A stretch of DNA of 64,000 bases, from NCBI RefSeq assembly GCF_009866765.1, contig NZ_CP019431.1, positions 1,488,001-1,552,000 of the forward strand, read 5' to 3'. Source of the DNA: Pseudomonas sp. S35. Its GTDB lineage: Bacteria; Pseudomonadota; Gammaproteobacteria; Pseudomonadales; Pseudomonadaceae. The notes below the pieces were generated by a model, which had not been told where the DNA came from, ran no database searches, and saw only the letters and a list, made by a program, of their open reading frames with translations. Positions 46,394 to 56,887 of the stretch are shown here, in pieces (the stretch's first letter is position 1; each line of letters begins with the position of its first letter). Position numbers and translations under genes: made by a program.

Positions 46394-47131
46394 ATGTCCC
46401 AAGTCAACATGCGCGATATGCTGAAGGCCGGTGTGCACTTCGGTCACCAGACCCGTTACTGGAACCCGAAAATGGGTAAATACATTTTCGGCGCGCGTAA
46501 CAAGATCCACATCATCAACCTTGAAAAAACCCTGCCAATGTTCAACGAAGCTCTGACTTTCGTAGAGCGCCTGGCCCAGGGCAAAAACAAGATTCTGTTC
46601 GTCGGCACCAAGCGTTCCGCTGGCAAGATCGTTGCTGAAGAAGCAGCACGTTGCGGTTCGCCGTACGTCGATCACCGCTGGTTGGGCGGCATGCTGACCA
46701 ACTTCAAAACCATCCGTGCTTCCATCAAGCGTCTGCGTGACCTTGAAGTGCAAGCCGAAGACGGTACTTTCGCCAAGCTGACCAAGAAAGAAGCGCTGAT
46801 GCGCTCCCGTGACCTGGAAAAGCTCGATCGTTCCCTGGGTGGTATCAAGGACATGGGCGGTCTGCCTGACGCACTGTTCGTTATCGACGTTGATCACGAG
46901 CGCATCGCGATCACCGAAGCCAACAAGCTGGGCATCCCTGTTATCGGCGTAGTCGATACCAACAGCAGCCCGGAAGGCGTTGACTACATCATCCCAGGCA
47001 ACGATGACGCAATCCGCGCTATCCAGCTGTACATGGGTTCGATGGCTGACGCTGTAATCCGTGGTCGCAACCACGTTGCTGGTGGTACCGAGCAGTTCGT
47101 TGAAGAAGCTCCGGTAGCCGCAGCTGAGTAA
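46394..47131 (+). CDS. rpsB: Small ribosomal subunit protein uS2
   Basis: 245 residues. The N-terminal [28 protein letters not shown] and the middle [37 protein letters not shown] are signatures of bacterial S2. Heads the large translation, lipid and envelope cluster; tsf follows after 192 bases that hold a terminator. Confidence 0.98.
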   Translation: MSQVNMRDMLKAGVHFGHQTRYWNPKMGKYIFGARNKIHIINLEKTLPMFNEALTFVERLAQGKNKILFVGTKRSAGKIVAEEAARCGSPYVDHRWLGGMLTNFKTIRASIKRLRDLEVQAEDGTFAKLTKKEALMRSRDLEKLDRSLGGIKDMGGLPDALFVIDVDHERIAITEANKLGIPVIGVVDTNSSPEGVDYIIPGNDDAIRAIQLYMGSMADAVIRGRNHVAGGTEQFVEEAPVAAAE

Positions 47132-47157
47132 TTGACGCCCTGGCGTTGACTCAGTAA

Positions 47158-47187
47158 GCAAAAAGGGGGCTTGGCCCCCTTTTTGCC
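47158..47187 (+). terminator. Terminator/attenuator between rpsB and tsf
   Basis: A 13-base perfect stem (47158-47170 with 47174-47186) around TTG; CAAAAAGGGGGC pairs with GCCCCCTTTTTG, and the 3' arm ends in five Ts. In the rpsB-tsf operon such a hairpin lowers tsf relative to rpsB, so partial read-through is likely. Confidence 0.82.
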
Positions 47188-47323
47188 ACCTCGAAAACCA
47201 GTTGTAAGCAGCGCAGCTACATCATCTGTAACGTGCAGCGGCCTACAAGGGTGGTTCGGGAAGAATTGATCCCCCGTTCGATCGGGTGGAATGGTTGAAA
47301 ACCTATCCAAGAGGAATTTGAAA

Positions 47324-48187
47324 ATGGCAGCAATTACTGCAGCGTTGGTTAAAGAACTGCGTGAGCGTACCGGCGAAGGCATGATGGATTGCAAGAAAGC
47401 CCTGGAAAAGGCTGACGGCGACATCGAAAAAGCCATTGATGACATGCGTGCTTCCGGCGCTATCAAGGCTGCCAAGAAAGCAGGCAACGTAGCTGCTGAA
47501 GGCGCTATCGCTCTGAAAGAAGACGGCAAATCTGCTGTTCTGCTGGAAGTGAACTCGCAGACCGACTTCCTGGCTCTGCAGGACGACTTCAAGGCATTTG
47601 TTGCTGCCAGCGTTGAAAAAGCGTTCGCCGACAAGCTGACTGACGTCGCTCCGCTGATCGAAGCTCAAGAAGCTGCTCGCCTGGTACTGGTCGGCAAGGT
47701 TGGCGAAAACGTCAACATCCGTCGCCTGGTTCGCGTTGAAGGTGATGTTGTTGGTGGTTACCTGCACGGCAACAAGATCGGTGTTGCAGTTGTGCTCAAA
47801 GGCGGCAACGTTGAACTGGCCAAAGACATCGCTATGCACGTAGCGGCCAGCAACCCTGAGTTCCTGCTGCCTTCGGAAGTTTCTGCCGAAGCGATCGAGC
47901 GCGAAAAAGCTGTGTTCCTGCAGCTGAACGAAGAAAAAATCAAAGGCAAGCCAGAAAACATTGTTGAGAATATGGTCAAAGGCCGTATCAGCAAGTTCCT
48001 GGCCGAAGCAAGCCTGGTTGAGCAGGCGTTCGTCAAGAACCCTGAAATCAAGGTTGGCGAACTGGCTAAGAAAGCCGGTGCTGAAATCGTTTCCTTCACT
48101 TACTTCAAAGTAGGCGAAGGCATCGAGAAGCCGGTCGACAACTTCGCTGAAGAAGTTGCTGCCCAGCTGGCTGCCGCCAAGCAATAA
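47324..48187 (+). CDS. tsf: Elongation factor Ts
   Basis: 287 residues; exchanges GDP for GTP on EF-Tu. The N-terminal ALVKELRERTGEGMMDCKKALEKADGD and EVNSQTDFLALQDDF are signatures of EF-Ts. ATG 47324 has GAGGAA seven bases upstream; an in-frame start at 47291 is not needed. Co-transcribed with rpsB across a partial terminator. Confidence 0.98.
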   Translation: MAAITAALVKELRERTGEGMMDCKKALEKADGDIEKAIDDMRASGAIKAAKKAGNVAAEGAIALKEDGKSAVLLEVNSQTDFLALQDDFKAFVAASVEKAFADKLTDVAPLIEAQEAARLVLVGKVGENVNIRRLVRVEGDVVGGYLHGNKIGVAVVLKGGNVELAKDIAMHVAASNPEFLLPSEVSAEAIEREKAVFLQLNEEKIKGKPENIVENMVKGRISKFLAEASLVEQAFVKNPEIKVGELAKKAGAEIVSFTYFKVGEGIEKPVDNFAEEVAAQLAAAKQ

Positions 48188-48210
48188 GACAGTTTTCAAC
48201 TGTCGCCCGA

Positions 48211-48244
48211 AAGAGGCTGCCCGCTCACGCGCGCAGCCTCTTTT
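48211..48244 (+). terminator. Terminator after tsf
   Basis: AAGAGGCTGC (48211-48220) pairs with GCAGCCTCTT (48233-48242), then TTTT. It ends the rpsB-tsf unit and leaves pyrH to its own promoter in the next 150 bases. Confidence 0.9.
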
Positions 48245-48398
48245 CAAATGGGCAGGCCAATTTTATTTGGCTTACCCTCGGAACTGGCTTACAAAGCCGT
48301 GTTCCGATGGCGCTGTGACAGCGTCCAGCTAGAGTGAACGCAAGCCGTAAACGGCTCGCCAAGAATTTTTAAAAAATACGCCGCAGGAGAGATTCGCA

Positions 48399-49142
48399 AT
48401 GGCTCAGCAGGGCAGTGGTTATCAGGCTCGCTATAAACGCATTCTACTCAAGCTCAGCGGCGAGGCCCTGATGGGCTCGGAAGAGTTCGGGATCGATCCC
48501 AAGGTGCTTGACCGCATGGCGCTGGAAGTCGGCCAACTGGTCGGCATCGGCGTGCAGGTCGGCCTAGTGATCGGCGGCGGCAACCTGTTCCGTGGTGCGG
48601 CATTGAGTGCTGCCGGTATGGATCGGGTCACTGGCGACCACATGGGCATGCTGGCTACTGTGATGAATGCCCTGGCCATGCGCGACGCCCTGGAGCGTGC
48701 CAATATCTCGGCTATCGTGATGTCGGCTATTTCCATGGTTGGCGTGACCGATCACTATGATCGTCGCAAAGCCATGCGCCATTTGAACTCGAAAGAAGTG
48801 GTGATCTTTGCCGCCGGTACCGGTAACCCGTTCTTTACCACTGATTCGGCGGCGTGCCTGCGCGCCATCGAGATTGATGCCGATGTGGTGCTCAAGGCCA
48901 CCAAGGTCGACGGTGTGTACACTGCAGACCCATTCAAAGACCCGCATGCCGAGAAGTTCGATCATTTGACCTACGATGAAGTGCTGGATCGCAAGCTGGG
49001 TGTGATGGACCTGACGGCTATTTGCCTGTGCCGCGACCATAAGATGCCGCTGCGCGTATTTAACATGAACAAGCCCGGCGCCCTGCTGAATATCGTACAC
49101 GGCGGCGCAGAAGGGACTCTGATCGAGGAAGGCCAACAATGA
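48399..49142 (+). CDS. pyrH: UMP kinase
   Basis: 247 residues; phosphorylates UMP to UDP, hexameric and regulated by GTP and UTP. The start [16 protein letters not shown], the loop [12 protein letters not shown], and [20 protein letters not shown] are typical of bacterial PyrH. AGGAGA precedes the ATG. frr overlaps its stop by four bases (ATGA). Confidence 0.97.
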   Translation: MAQQGSGYQARYKRILLKLSGEALMGSEEFGIDPKVLDRMALEVGQLVGIGVQVGLVIGGGNLFRGAALSAAGMDRVTGDHMGMLATVMNALAMRDALERANISAIVMSAISMVGVTDHYDRRKAMRHLNSKEVVIFAAGTGNPFFTTDSAACLRAIEIDADVVLKATKVDGVYTADPFKDPHAEKFDHLTYDEVLDRKLGVMDLTAICLCRDHKMPLRVFNMNKPGALLNIVHGGAEGTLIEEGQQ

Positions 49143-49696
49143 TCAACGAAATCAAGAAAGACGCTCAAGAGCGTATGCAGAAAACCCTGGAGTCTCTGGC
49201 CCATGCATTTGGCCAGATTCGTACCGGCAAGGCACACCCAAGCATCCTGGGCAGCGTGATGGTTCCGTACTACGGCACTGACACCTCCATCACCCAGGTG
49301 GCCAACATCACCGTGAAGGACTCGCGCACCCTGCAGGTCGTGGCGTTCGAGCGCAACATGCTTGGTGCTGTCGACAAGGCCATCCAGAGCGCTGGCTTGA
49401 ACCTCAACCCGACCAACCTGGGTGAGTTGCTGCTGATCTCCATGCCGGCCTTGACTGAAGAGACCCGTAAGGGCTTCACCAAGCAGGCACGCAGTGCGGC
49501 TGAAGATGCACGCGTTGCTGTACGTAATATCCGTCGCGATGCCTTGGGTGACCTGAAGAAGCTGGTCAAGGACAAGGAAATCAGCGAAGACGAAGAGCGT
49601 CGCGCCGTCGCCGATATCGATAAGCTGACCAAGGACGCCGAGGCCCAGATCACCAAGGCCACCGACGAAAAAGAAAAGGACCTGATGGCCGTATAA
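49139..49696 (+). CDS. frr: Ribosome recycling factor
   Basis: 185 residues; with EF-G it splits post-termination ribosomes. The triple-helix bundle shape is seen in [36 protein letters not shown] and in the [25 protein letters not shown] end. It overlaps pyrH by four bases. Confidence 0.97.
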   Translation: MINEIKKDAQERMQKTLESLAHAFGQIRTGKAHPSILGSVMVPYYGTDTSITQVANITVKDSRTLQVVAFERNMLGAVDKAIQSAGLNLNPTNLGELLLISMPALTEETRKGFTKQARSAAEDARVAVRNIRRDALGDLKKLVKDKEISEDEERRAVADIDKLTKDAEAQITKATDEKEKDLMAV

Positions 49697-49713
49697 GGGG
49701 TCAGGACGCCTTC

Positions 49714-50469
49714 ATGGAAAAGACCAAGCAGGCTGTACCCTCCGTGGTGCCGCGCCATGTCGCGATCATCATGGATGGGAATAATCGCTGGGCGAAAAAG
49801 CGCTTTATGCCGGGTGTTGCCGGGCATAAAGCGGGTGTCGATGCGGTACGGGCTGTGATTGAGGTGTGCGCCGAGGCAAAGGTCGAGGTGTTGACCTTGT
49901 TTGCCTTTTCCAGTGAGAACTGGCAACGGCCCGCCGAAGAAGTCAGCGCCTTGATGGACCTGTTCTTCAAGGCGTTGCGTCGTGAGGCCAAGCGTCTGAA
50001 CGACAACAATATCAGCCTGCGCATCATCGGTGATCGCTCGCGCTTCCACCCGGAACTGCAGGCGGCGATGCGCGAAGCCGAGGCTATTACTGCGGGTGCC
50101 AACCGTTTTGTGCTGCAGATTGCAGCCAACTACGGCGGCCAGTGGGACATCGCCCAGGCCGCACAGCGGCTTGCCCGCGAAGTGCAGGCCGGCCATCTAC
50201 GACCGGATGACATCACGCCTGATCTGTTGCAAACCTGCCTGGTAACTGGCGACCTGCCATTACCAGACTTGTGCATTCGTACAGGAGGGGAGCACCGCAT
50301 CAGCAATTTCCTCTTGTGGCAGTTGGCCTACACCGAACTGTACTTCTCCGACCTGTTCTGGCCGGACTTCAAACACGATGCCATGCGCACTGCGCTGGCT
50401 GATTTCGCTTCCCGTCAGCGTCGCTTCGGTAAAACGAGCGAGCAGATCGAAGCTGGAGCCCGGGTTTAA
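49714..50469 (+). CDS. uppS: Undecaprenyl diphosphate synthase (cis-prenyltransferase)
   Basis: 251 residues; makes the C55 lipid carrier for peptidoglycan and O-antigen. The catalytic aspartate is D21 in IIMDGNNRWAKKR, and RTGGEHRISNFLLWQLAYTELYF is the conserved late motif. cdsA starts directly after its stop. Confidence 0.96.
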   Translation: MEKTKQAVPSVVPRHVAIIMDGNNRWAKKRFMPGVAGHKAGVDAVRAVIEVCAEAKVEVLTLFAFSSENWQRPAEEVSALMDLFFKALRREAKRLNDNNISLRIIGDRSRFHPELQAAMREAEAITAGANRFVLQIAANYGGQWDIAQAAQRLAREVQAGHLRPDDITPDLLQTCLVTGDLPLPDLCIRTGGEHRISNFLLWQLAYTELYFSDLFWPDFKHDAMRTALADFASRQRRFGKTSEQIEAGARV

Positions 50470-51279
50470 ATGCTTAAACAACGAATCATCACGGCACTGA
50501 TCCTGTTGCCGATCGCCTTATGCGGTTTTTTCCTGCTGGACGGTTCCGGCTTCGCGCTGTTTATCGGCCTGGTGGTGACCCTGGGTGCCTGGGAATGGGC
50601 GCGGCTGGCAGGTTTCAGTGCGCAGTTGCCGCGCGTGGTGTATGCCGCGGTCGTGGCGGTGCTGCTGTTCCTGATGCATACCCTGTCGAGCATCATCGTG
50701 CCTTGGGTGCTGGGGGCGGCGGTATTGTGGTGGGCGCTCGCGACCTACCTGGTGCTGACCTATCCGCGTACCAGTGGCCAATGGTCCAGCGTGGCCAGCA
50801 AGTTGGTCATTGGCTTGTTGATTTTGCTGCCCGCCTGGCAAGGGTTGGTGGAGATCAAGAATTCGCCGATGGGCAACTGGCTGATCATGGCAGTGATGGT
50901 GCTGGTCTGGGGTGCCGATATCGGCGCCTACTTCTCCGGTCGGGCATTCGGTAAGCGCAAGCTGGCGCCGGCGGTCAGCCCGGGCAAGAGTTGGGAAGGT
51001 GTGTACGGCGGTCTGGCATTGACCCTGCTGATCACGTTGGTGGTCGGTGTTGTACGGGATTGGTCGGTAACGGAAATCTTCCTGGCCCTGCTGGGCACGG
51101 CCATCGTTGTGTTTATCTCGGTGGTGGGCGACCTCACTGAAAGCATGTTCAAGCGCCAGGCCGGGATCAAGGACAGCAGCAATCTGCTGCCGGGCCATGG
51201 TGGTGTGCTGGATCGTATCGACAGCCTGACTGCGGCCATCCCGATCTTCGCCGTGCTGCTGTGGATGACGGCTTCGTGA
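50470..51279 (+). CDS. cdsA: CDP-diacylglycerol synthase
   Basis: 269 residues, polytopic inner-membrane protein with about eight hydrophobic segments. The C-terminal signature [20 protein letters not shown] is diagnostic. It makes CDP-diacylglycerol from phosphatidic acid and CTP, downstream of PlsB. The start is at the base after the uppS stop, and dxr overlaps its end by four bases. Confidence 0.96.
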   Translation: MLKQRIITALILLPIALCGFFLLDGSGFALFIGLVVTLGAWEWARLAGFSAQLPRVVYAAVVAVLLFLMHTLSSIIVPWVLGAAVLWWALATYLVLTYPRTSGQWSSVASKLVIGLLILLPAWQGLVEIKNSPMGNWLIMAVMVLVWGADIGAYFSGRAFGKRKLAPAVSPGKSWEGVYGGLALTLLITLVVGVVRDWSVTEIFLALLGTAIVVFISVVGDLTESMFKRQAGIKDSSNLLPGHGGVLDRIDSLTAAIPIFAVLLWMTAS

Positions 51280-52466
51280 GCCGCCTGCAACAGGTAACTG
51301 TGCTAGGTGCCACTGGCTCGGTAGGGTTGAGCACGCTGGATGTGATCGCTCGCCACCCTGATCGCTATCAAGTCTTCGCTTTGACCGGGTTTACGCGTTT
51401 GAGCGAGTTGCTGGCGTTGTGCGTGCGTCATGCGCCGCGCTTTGCGGTTGTGCCCGAAGCAGTGGCGGCGCGGGGGCTGCAGGACGATCTGCGGGCTGCC
51501 GGGTTGGCCACTCAGGTGCTGGTCGGGGAGCAGGGGTTGTGCCAGGTTTCGGCTGATGCCGAAGTCGATACGGTGGTGGCGGCTATCGTCGGTGCTGCTG
51601 GCCTGCGCCCGACCTTGGCAGCTGTCGATGCTGGCAAGAAAATCCTGTTGGCCAATAAAGAAGCGCTGGTGATGTCCGGCGCGCTCTTTATGCAGGCGGT
51701 GCGCAAGAGCGGTGCCGTACTGCTGCCTCTCGACAGCGAGCACAACGCAATCTTCCAATGCATGCCTGGTGACTATGCTCGCGGCCTGAGCCAGGTTGGG
51801 GTGCGCCGGATTTTGCTGACCGCTTCCGGTGGGCCTTTCCGGCAAACTCCCTTGGAAGAACTGGAGCACGTGTCCCCGGATCAGGCATGCGCCCACCCGA
51901 ACTGGTCGATGGGGCGCAAGATCTCCGTGGACTCGGCAAGCATGATGAACAAAGGCCTCGAGTTGATCGAAGCCTGCTGGTTGTTCGATGCACGACCGGA
52001 GCAGGTCGAGGTGGTGATTCACCCGCAAAGTGTGATTCATTCCCTGGTCGATTACGTGGATGGCTCGGTACTGGCCCAATTGGGCAATCCTGATATGCGT
52101 ACGCCGATCGCCAATGCCCTGGCGTGGCCGGAGCGAATTGACTCCGGTGTGGCGCCGTTGGATCTGTTTGCAATTGCCCGCCTGGATTTTGAAGCGCCGG
52201 ACGAGCAGCGTTTTCCTTGCCTGCGTTTGGCCCGGCAGGCGGCGGAGGCTGGTAACAGCGCGCCGGCGATGCTCAACGCGGCGAACGAAGTCGCTGTGGC
52301 GGCGTTTCTCGAACGGCGCATCCGCTTTCCGCAGATCGCGAGTATCATCGAGGACGTTCTGGGGCTTGAGCCTGTGGTGGCAGTGAATGACCTCGGGGCG
52401 GTATTTGAAGCGGATACCAAGGCGCGGACCTTGGCCGAGCAATGGTTGAGCCGCAACGCGCGTTAG
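51276..52466 (+). CDS. dxr: 1-deoxy-D-xylulose 5-phosphate reductoisomerase
   Basis: 396 residues; converts DXP to MEP in the isoprenoid pathway, feeding UppS. The N-terminal [15 protein letters not shown] is the NADPH loop; [22 protein letters not shown] and ASGGPF are conserved. The GTG start at 51276 overlaps the cdsA stop (GTGA); an earlier in-frame ATG at 51261 lies inside cdsA and is less likely. Confidence 0.96.
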   Translation: MSRLQQVTVLGATGSVGLSTLDVIARHPDRYQVFALTGFTRLSELLALCVRHAPRFAVVPEAVAARGLQDDLRAAGLATQVLVGEQGLCQVSADAEVDTVVAAIVGAAGLRPTLAAVDAGKKILLANKEALVMSGALFMQAVRKSGAVLLPLDSEHNAIFQCMPGDYARGLSQVGVRRILLTASGGPFRQTPLEELEHVSPDQACAHPNWSMGRKISVDSASMMNKGLELIEACWLFDARPEQVEVVIHPQSVIHSLVDYVDGSVLAQLGNPDMRTPIANALAWPERIDSGVAPLDLFAIARLDFEAPDEQRFPCLRLARQAAEAGNSAPAMLNAANEVAVAAFLERRIRFPQIASIIEDVLGLEPVVAVNDLGAVFEADTKARTLAEQWLSRNAR

Positions 52467-52519
52467 TCTGTGGGCGCGATCGAGCCTTCAGGCACTGGAT
52501 TGGAATGCGGAGAAATTAG

Positions 52520-53872
52520 ATGAGTGCGCTTTACATGATTGTCGGCACCCTGGTTGCTCTGGGTGTGCTGGTCACCTTCCACGAATTCGGCCACTTCTGG
52601 GTGGCGCGTCGTTGCGGCGTCAAGGTACTGCGTTTTTCCGTAGGTTTTGGCATGCCGCTGGTTCGCTGGCACGACCGCCGTGGTACCGAGTTCGTGATTG
52701 CAGCCATCCCGCTGGGCGGCTACGTCAAAATGCTCGATGAGCGCGAAGGCGAAGTGCCGGCCGATCAGTTGGACCAATCCTTCAATCGCAAGACCGTTCG
52801 TCAGCGTATTGCCATCGTTGCCGCTGGGCCAATCGCCAACTTCCTGTTGGCGATGCTGTTCTTCTGGGTATTGGCCATGCTGGGCAGCGAGCAGATTCGT
52901 CCTGTCATCGGTGCCGTCGAGGCGGACAGCATTGCTGCCAAGGCTGGGCTGGTTGCCGGGCAAGAAATTGTTTCCATTGATGGCGAGCCCACCACGGGGT
53001 GGGGCGCGGTCAATTTGCAGTTGGTGCGTCGCCTGGGCGAAAGCGGTACGGTCAGCGTCGTGGTGCGTGAGCAGGACTCCAGTGTTGAAACTCCGCGCGC
53101 GTTGGTGCTGGATCACTGGCTCAAGGGCGCCGATGAGCCTGATCCGATCAAGTCCTTGGGTCTTCGTCCGTGGCGTCCTGCGTTGCCGCCGGTGCTTGCC
53201 GAGCTGGATCCGAAGGGGCCTGCCCAGGCTGCCGGCCTGAAAACCGGGGATCGCCTGTTGGTACTCGATGGCCAGGCGCTGGGTGAGTGGCAGCAAGTGG
53301 TCGATCTGGTGCGCGTACGCCCTGATACCAAAATTGTGCTGAAAGTTGAGCGCGACGGTGCTCAAATCGACGTCCCCGTGACTCTGGCAGTTCGTGGGGA
53401 GGCCAAGGCGGCCGGGGGTTACCTGGGGGCTGGCGTCAAGAGTCCGGAGTGGCCGCCATCGATGGTGCGCGAGGTCAGTTTCGGGCCGTTGGCGGCAATT
53501 GGCGAGGGTGCAAAACGTACCTGGACCATGAGTGTGCTGACCCTCGAATCCCTCAAGAAAATGTTGTTCGGCGAGCTCTCGGTAAAAAACTTGAGTGGAC
53601 CGATAACCATTGCTAAAGTGGCGGGCGCTTCTGCCCAGTCGGGTGTCGCGGATTTCTTGAATTTCCTGGCTTATCTGAGTATTAGCCTGGGTGTTCTGAA
53701 TTTGCTGCCCATTCCAGTATTGGATGGGGGGCATCTGTTGTTTTATCTGGTCGAGTGGGTGCGTGGTCGCCCCTTGTCGGATCGGGTGCAGGGTTGGGGG
53801 ATACAGATCGGTATCAGTTTGGTGGTCGGGGTGATGTTGTTAGCCTTGGTCAACGATTTGGGTCGACTGTAA
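52520..53872 (+). CDS. rseP: RseP, site-2 intramembrane zinc protease (MucP)
   Basis: 450 residues in the inner membrane. The zinc motif is H21-E22-F-G-H25 in TM1, two PDZ domains lie in the middle (about 115-310), and the third ligand is D402 in VLDGGH. It cleaves the anti-sigma factor MucA (RseA) to free AlgU and also clears signal peptides. bamA follows after 74 bases containing a hairpin. Confidence 0.95.
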   Translation: MSALYMIVGTLVALGVLVTFHEFGHFWVARRCGVKVLRFSVGFGMPLVRWHDRRGTEFVIAAIPLGGYVKMLDEREGEVPADQLDQSFNRKTVRQRIAIVAAGPIANFLLAMLFFWVLAMLGSEQIRPVIGAVEADSIAAKAGLVAGQEIVSIDGEPTTGWGAVNLQLVRRLGESGTVSVVVREQDSSVETPRALVLDHWLKGADEPDPIKSLGLRPWRPALPPVLAELDPKGPAQAAGLKTGDRLLVLDGQALGEWQQVVDLVRVRPDTKIVLKVERDGAQIDVPVTLAVRGEAKAAGGYLGAGVKSPEWPPSMVREVSFGPLAAIGEGAKRTWTMSVLTLESLKKMLFGELSVKNLSGPITIAKVAGASAQSGVADFLNFLAYLSISLGVLNLLPIPVLDGGHLLFYLVEWVRGRPLSDRVQGWGIQIGISLVVGVMLLALVNDLGRL

Positions 53873-53892
53873 CGCTTCGCTGAATTGCGAAT

Positions 53893-53914
53893 CTGCCGCA
53901 TTTTGCGGCAGTTT
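53893..53914 (+). terminator. Terminator-like hairpin between rseP and bamA
   Basis: CTGCCGCA (53893-53900) pairs with TGCGGCAG (53904-53911) around TTT, followed by TTTGTTTA. It lies in the 74-base gap, so it may attenuate read-through into bamA rather than end it, given the conserved operon order. Confidence 0.65.
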
Positions 53915-53946
53915 GTTTATTGCCAGTTGGAATAAGAAAGGACTTC

Positions 53947-56334
53947 ATGAAACGTCTGCTGCTAACTGCGGTTCTCACCGTATTGATGATCGCCGAAGTT
54001 CACGCCGAGTCCTTCACCATCTCCGATATTCGCGTCAACGGCCTCCAGCGGGTTTCCGCGGGTAGCGTCTTTGGTGCCTTGCCGTTGAACGTCGGGGAAC
54101 AGGCTGATGACCGTCGCCTGGTGGAATCCACTCGTGCGCTGTTCAAAACCGGGTTCTTTCAAGACATCCAACTGGGTCGCGAAGGTAACGTCCTCGTCAT
54201 CACTGTCGTCGAGCGACCTTCCGTCGCCAGTATCGAGATCGAGGGCAACAAAGCGATCTCCACTGAAGACCTGATGAAGGGCCTCAAGCAATCGGGCCTG
54301 GCCGAGGGCGAGATCTTCCAGCGCGCCACACTTGAGGGTGTGCGTAACGAGCTGCAACGCCAGTACGTTGCCCAGGGTCGTTACTCTGCAACCGTGGAAA
54401 CGGAAGTGGTGCCGCAGCCTCGTAACCGTGTCGGCCTCAAGGTCAACATCAACGAAGGCACAGTGGCGGCCATTCAGCACATCAACGTGGTGGGTAACAC
54501 CAAGTTCGCTGATGAAGACCTGATCGACCTTTTCGAGCTCAAGACTACCAACTGGCTGTCGTTCTTCAAGAACGATGACAAATACGCTCGCGAAAAACTC
54601 TCCGGTGACCTGGAGCGTCTGCGCTCCTACTACCTGGACCGTGGCTATATCAATATGGATATCGCTTCGACCCAGGTGTCCATCACTCCGGACAAGAAGC
54701 ACGTCTACATCACTGTCAACGTCAACGAAGGCGAAAAGTACAAGGTTCGTGACGTGAAACTCAGCGGCGACCTGAAAGTGCCTGAAGACCAGGTCAAGGC
54801 GTTGCTGCTGGTGCAGAAAGACCAGGTGTTCTCGCGCAAGCTGATGACTACCACGTCCGAACTGATCACCCGTCGCCTGGGTAACGAAGGCTATACCTTC
54901 GCCAACGTCAACGGCGTACCGACGCCGCACGATGATGACCACACCGTGGACATCACCTTCGTGGTCGACCCTGGCAAGCGTGCCTATGTGAACCGCATCA
55001 ACTTCCGCGGTAACACCAAGTCTGCGGACGAAGTGTTGCGCCGTGAAATGCGCCAGATGGAAGGTGGCTGGGCGTCGACTTACCTGATCGACCAATCCAA
55101 GACCCGTCTCGAGCGTCTGGGCTTCTTCAAGGAAGTGAACGTTGAGACGCCGGCCGTACCGGGTGTGGATGACCAGGTTGACGTGAACTACGCGGTGGAA
55201 GAACAGGCGTCGGGCTCGATCACTGCCAGCGTCGGCTTCGCCCAGAGTGCCGGTTTGATCCTCGGCGGCTCCATCACCCAGAACAACTTCCTCGGTACGG
55301 GTAACAAGGTTTCCATCGGCCTGACCCGAAGCGAATACCAGAGCCGCTATAACTTCGGTTATGTCGACCCCTACTGGACTGCTGACGGCGTGAGCCTGGG
55401 TTACAACGCTTTCTACCGTACTACCGACTACAAAGACCTTGATGTCGACGTTGCAAGCTATGCGATCGACAGCCTCGGCGCTGGCGTGAACATCGGTTAC
55501 CCGATCAGTGAGACCTCGCGTCTGACCTTCGGCCTGACTGCGCAACAGGATGAGATCAAGACTGGCGTCTACACCGTGGACGAGATTTTTGACTTCACCC
55601 GTCGTGAAGGTGACAAGTTCCTGAACTTCAAGGCGTCCGCCGGCTGGTCCGAATCGACCCTGAACAAAGGTGTGCTGGCGACCCGTGGTCATTCCCAGAG
55701 CCTGACTCTGGAAACCACCACGCCGGGTAGCGACCTGTCGTTCTTCAAGCTCGACTATCGTGGCCAGCTGTTCCAGCCATTGAGCGACAACTACACCATG
55801 CGCCTGCACACTGAATTGGGTTATGGCGATGGTTATGGTTCCACCAACGGCCTGCCGTTCTACGAGAACTACTATGCGGGTGGCTTCAACTCCGTACGTG
55901 GTTTCAAAGACAGCACCCTGGGCCCGCGCGGTACGCCGAGTCGTGGATTTTCTAAAACGGGTAACGTAGGCACTGTCGCCGACTCCGACAATGACCCGCT
56001 GCCGTTCGGTGGTAACGTGTTGATCCAGGGTGGTGCGGAAATCCTGTTCCCGCTGCCGTTCGTCAAAGATCAACGCTCGCTGCGTACGTCGGTCTTCTGG
56101 GACGTGGGTAACGTGTTCGACTCCAAGTGTGAGCAGATCACCAACCCAAGTGGCGTGAAGTCCGATACCCAGTGCAACGACGTGAGCCTCAGCAACCTGG
56201 CAAGCTCCGTCGGTGTGGGTGTGACGTGGGTGACTGCGCTTGGCCCGTTGAGCTTTGCTCTGGCCATGCCGATCAAGAAACCGGATAACGCTGAAACCCA
56301 GATTTTCCAATTCTCCCTCGGCCAGACGTTCTAA
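53947..56334 (+). CDS. bamA: BamA, outer-membrane protein assembly factor
   Basis: 795 residues. Signal peptide to about residue 22 (AEVHA-ESF), five POTRA domains (about 23-420) that bind BAM lipoproteins and substrates, then a 16-strand barrel. The conserved L6 motif VRGF has R651 (SVRGFKDS). It folds beta-barrel proteins into the outer membrane. ATG 53947 has AAGGA six bases upstream; the frame from 53920 adds nine residues with no support. Confidence 0.97.
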   Translation: MKRLLLTAVLTVLMIAEVHAESFTISDIRVNGLQRVSAGSVFGALPLNVGEQADDRRLVESTRALFKTGFFQDIQLGREGNVLVITVVERPSVASIEIEGNKAISTEDLMKGLKQSGLAEGEIFQRATLEGVRNELQRQYVAQGRYSATVETEVVPQPRNRVGLKVNINEGTVAAIQHINVVGNTKFADEDLIDLFELKTTNWLSFFKNDDKYAREKLSGDLERLRSYYLDRGYINMDIASTQVSITPDKKHVYITVNVNEGEKYKVRDVKLSGDLKVPEDQVKALLLVQKDQVFSRKLMTTTSELITRRLGNEGYTFANVNGVPTPHDDDHTVDITFVVDPGKRAYVNRINFRGNTKSADEVLRREMRQMEGGWASTYLIDQSKTRLERLGFFKEVNVETPAVPGVDDQVDVNYAVEEQASGSITASVGFAQSAGLILGGSITQNNFLGTGNKVSIGLTRSEYQSRYNFGYVDPYWTADGVSLGYNAFYRTTDYKDLDVDVASYAIDSLGAGVNIGYPISETSRLTFGLTAQQDEIKTGVYTVDEIFDFTRREGDKFLNFKASAGWSESTLNKGVLATRGHSQSLTLETTTPGSDLSFFKLDYRGQLFQPLSDNYTMRLHTELGYGDGYGSTNGLPFYENYYAGGFNSVRGFKDSTLGPRGTPSRGFSKTGNVGTVADSDNDPLPFGGNVLIQGGAEILFPLPFVKDQRSLRTSVFWDVGNVFDSKCEQITNPSGVKSDTQCNDVSLSNLASSVGVGVTWVTALGPLSFALAMPIKKPDNAETQIFQFSLGQTF

Positions 56335-56380
56335 GCGTCTGACCCAAGATAACGACAACGGATTCTGTAGGAGTTGCATT

Positions 56381-56884
56381 GTGCGTAAGTTGACTCAATT
56401 GGTTCTGCTGGCCACTGTGCTGGTAACCACCCCGGCCTTCGCCGAAATGAAAATCGCCGTCCTGAACTATCAGATGGCCCTGCTCGAATCCGACGCTGCC
56501 AAGAAATACGCCGTGGATGCCGAGAAAAAATTCGGTCCGCAACTGACCAAGCTCAAGACTCTGGAAAGCAGTGCCAAGGGCATCCAGGACCGCCTGGTAG
56601 CCGGTGGTGACAAGATGCAACAAGGCGAGCGCGAGCGTCTTGAGCTTGAGTTCAAGCAAAAGGCCCGTGACTATCAGTTCCAATCCAAGGAGCTGAACGA
56701 AGCCAAGGCTGTTGCCGACCGCGAAATGCTCAAGCAGCTGAAGCCGAAACTCGACAGCGCTGTGGAAGAAGTCATCAAGAAAGGTGCCTTTGACCTGGTG
56801 TTCGAGCGTGGCGCTGTCATCGACGTCAAGCCTCAATACGACATCACCCGTCAGGTGATCGAGCGCATGAACCAGCTGAAGTAA
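56381..56884 (+). CDS. skp: Skp (OmpH-like) periplasmic chaperone
   Basis: 167 residues from a GTG start with TAGGAG eight bases upstream. Signal peptide ending AFA-EM. The mature protein is mostly long helices (LTKLKTLESSAKGIQDRLVAGGDKMQQGERERLELE), the jellyfish-tentacle coiled coil of Skp, which carries unfolded outer-membrane proteins to BamA. A frame from 56255 overlaps bamA and is an artefact. Confidence 0.95.
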   Translation: MRKLTQLVLLATVLVTTPAFAEMKIAVLNYQMALLESDAAKKYAVDAEKKFGPQLTKLKTLESSAKGIQDRLVAGGDKMQQGERERLELEFKQKARDYQFQSKELNEAKAVADREMLKQLKPKLDSAVEEVIKKGAFDLVFERGAVIDVKPQYDITRQVIERMNQLK

Positions 56885-56887
56885 ACC

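Noticed and set aside
53962..56379. 805-codon frame antisense to bamA
   Set aside because: Same codon-bias shadow; no ribosome site and no recognisable domain.
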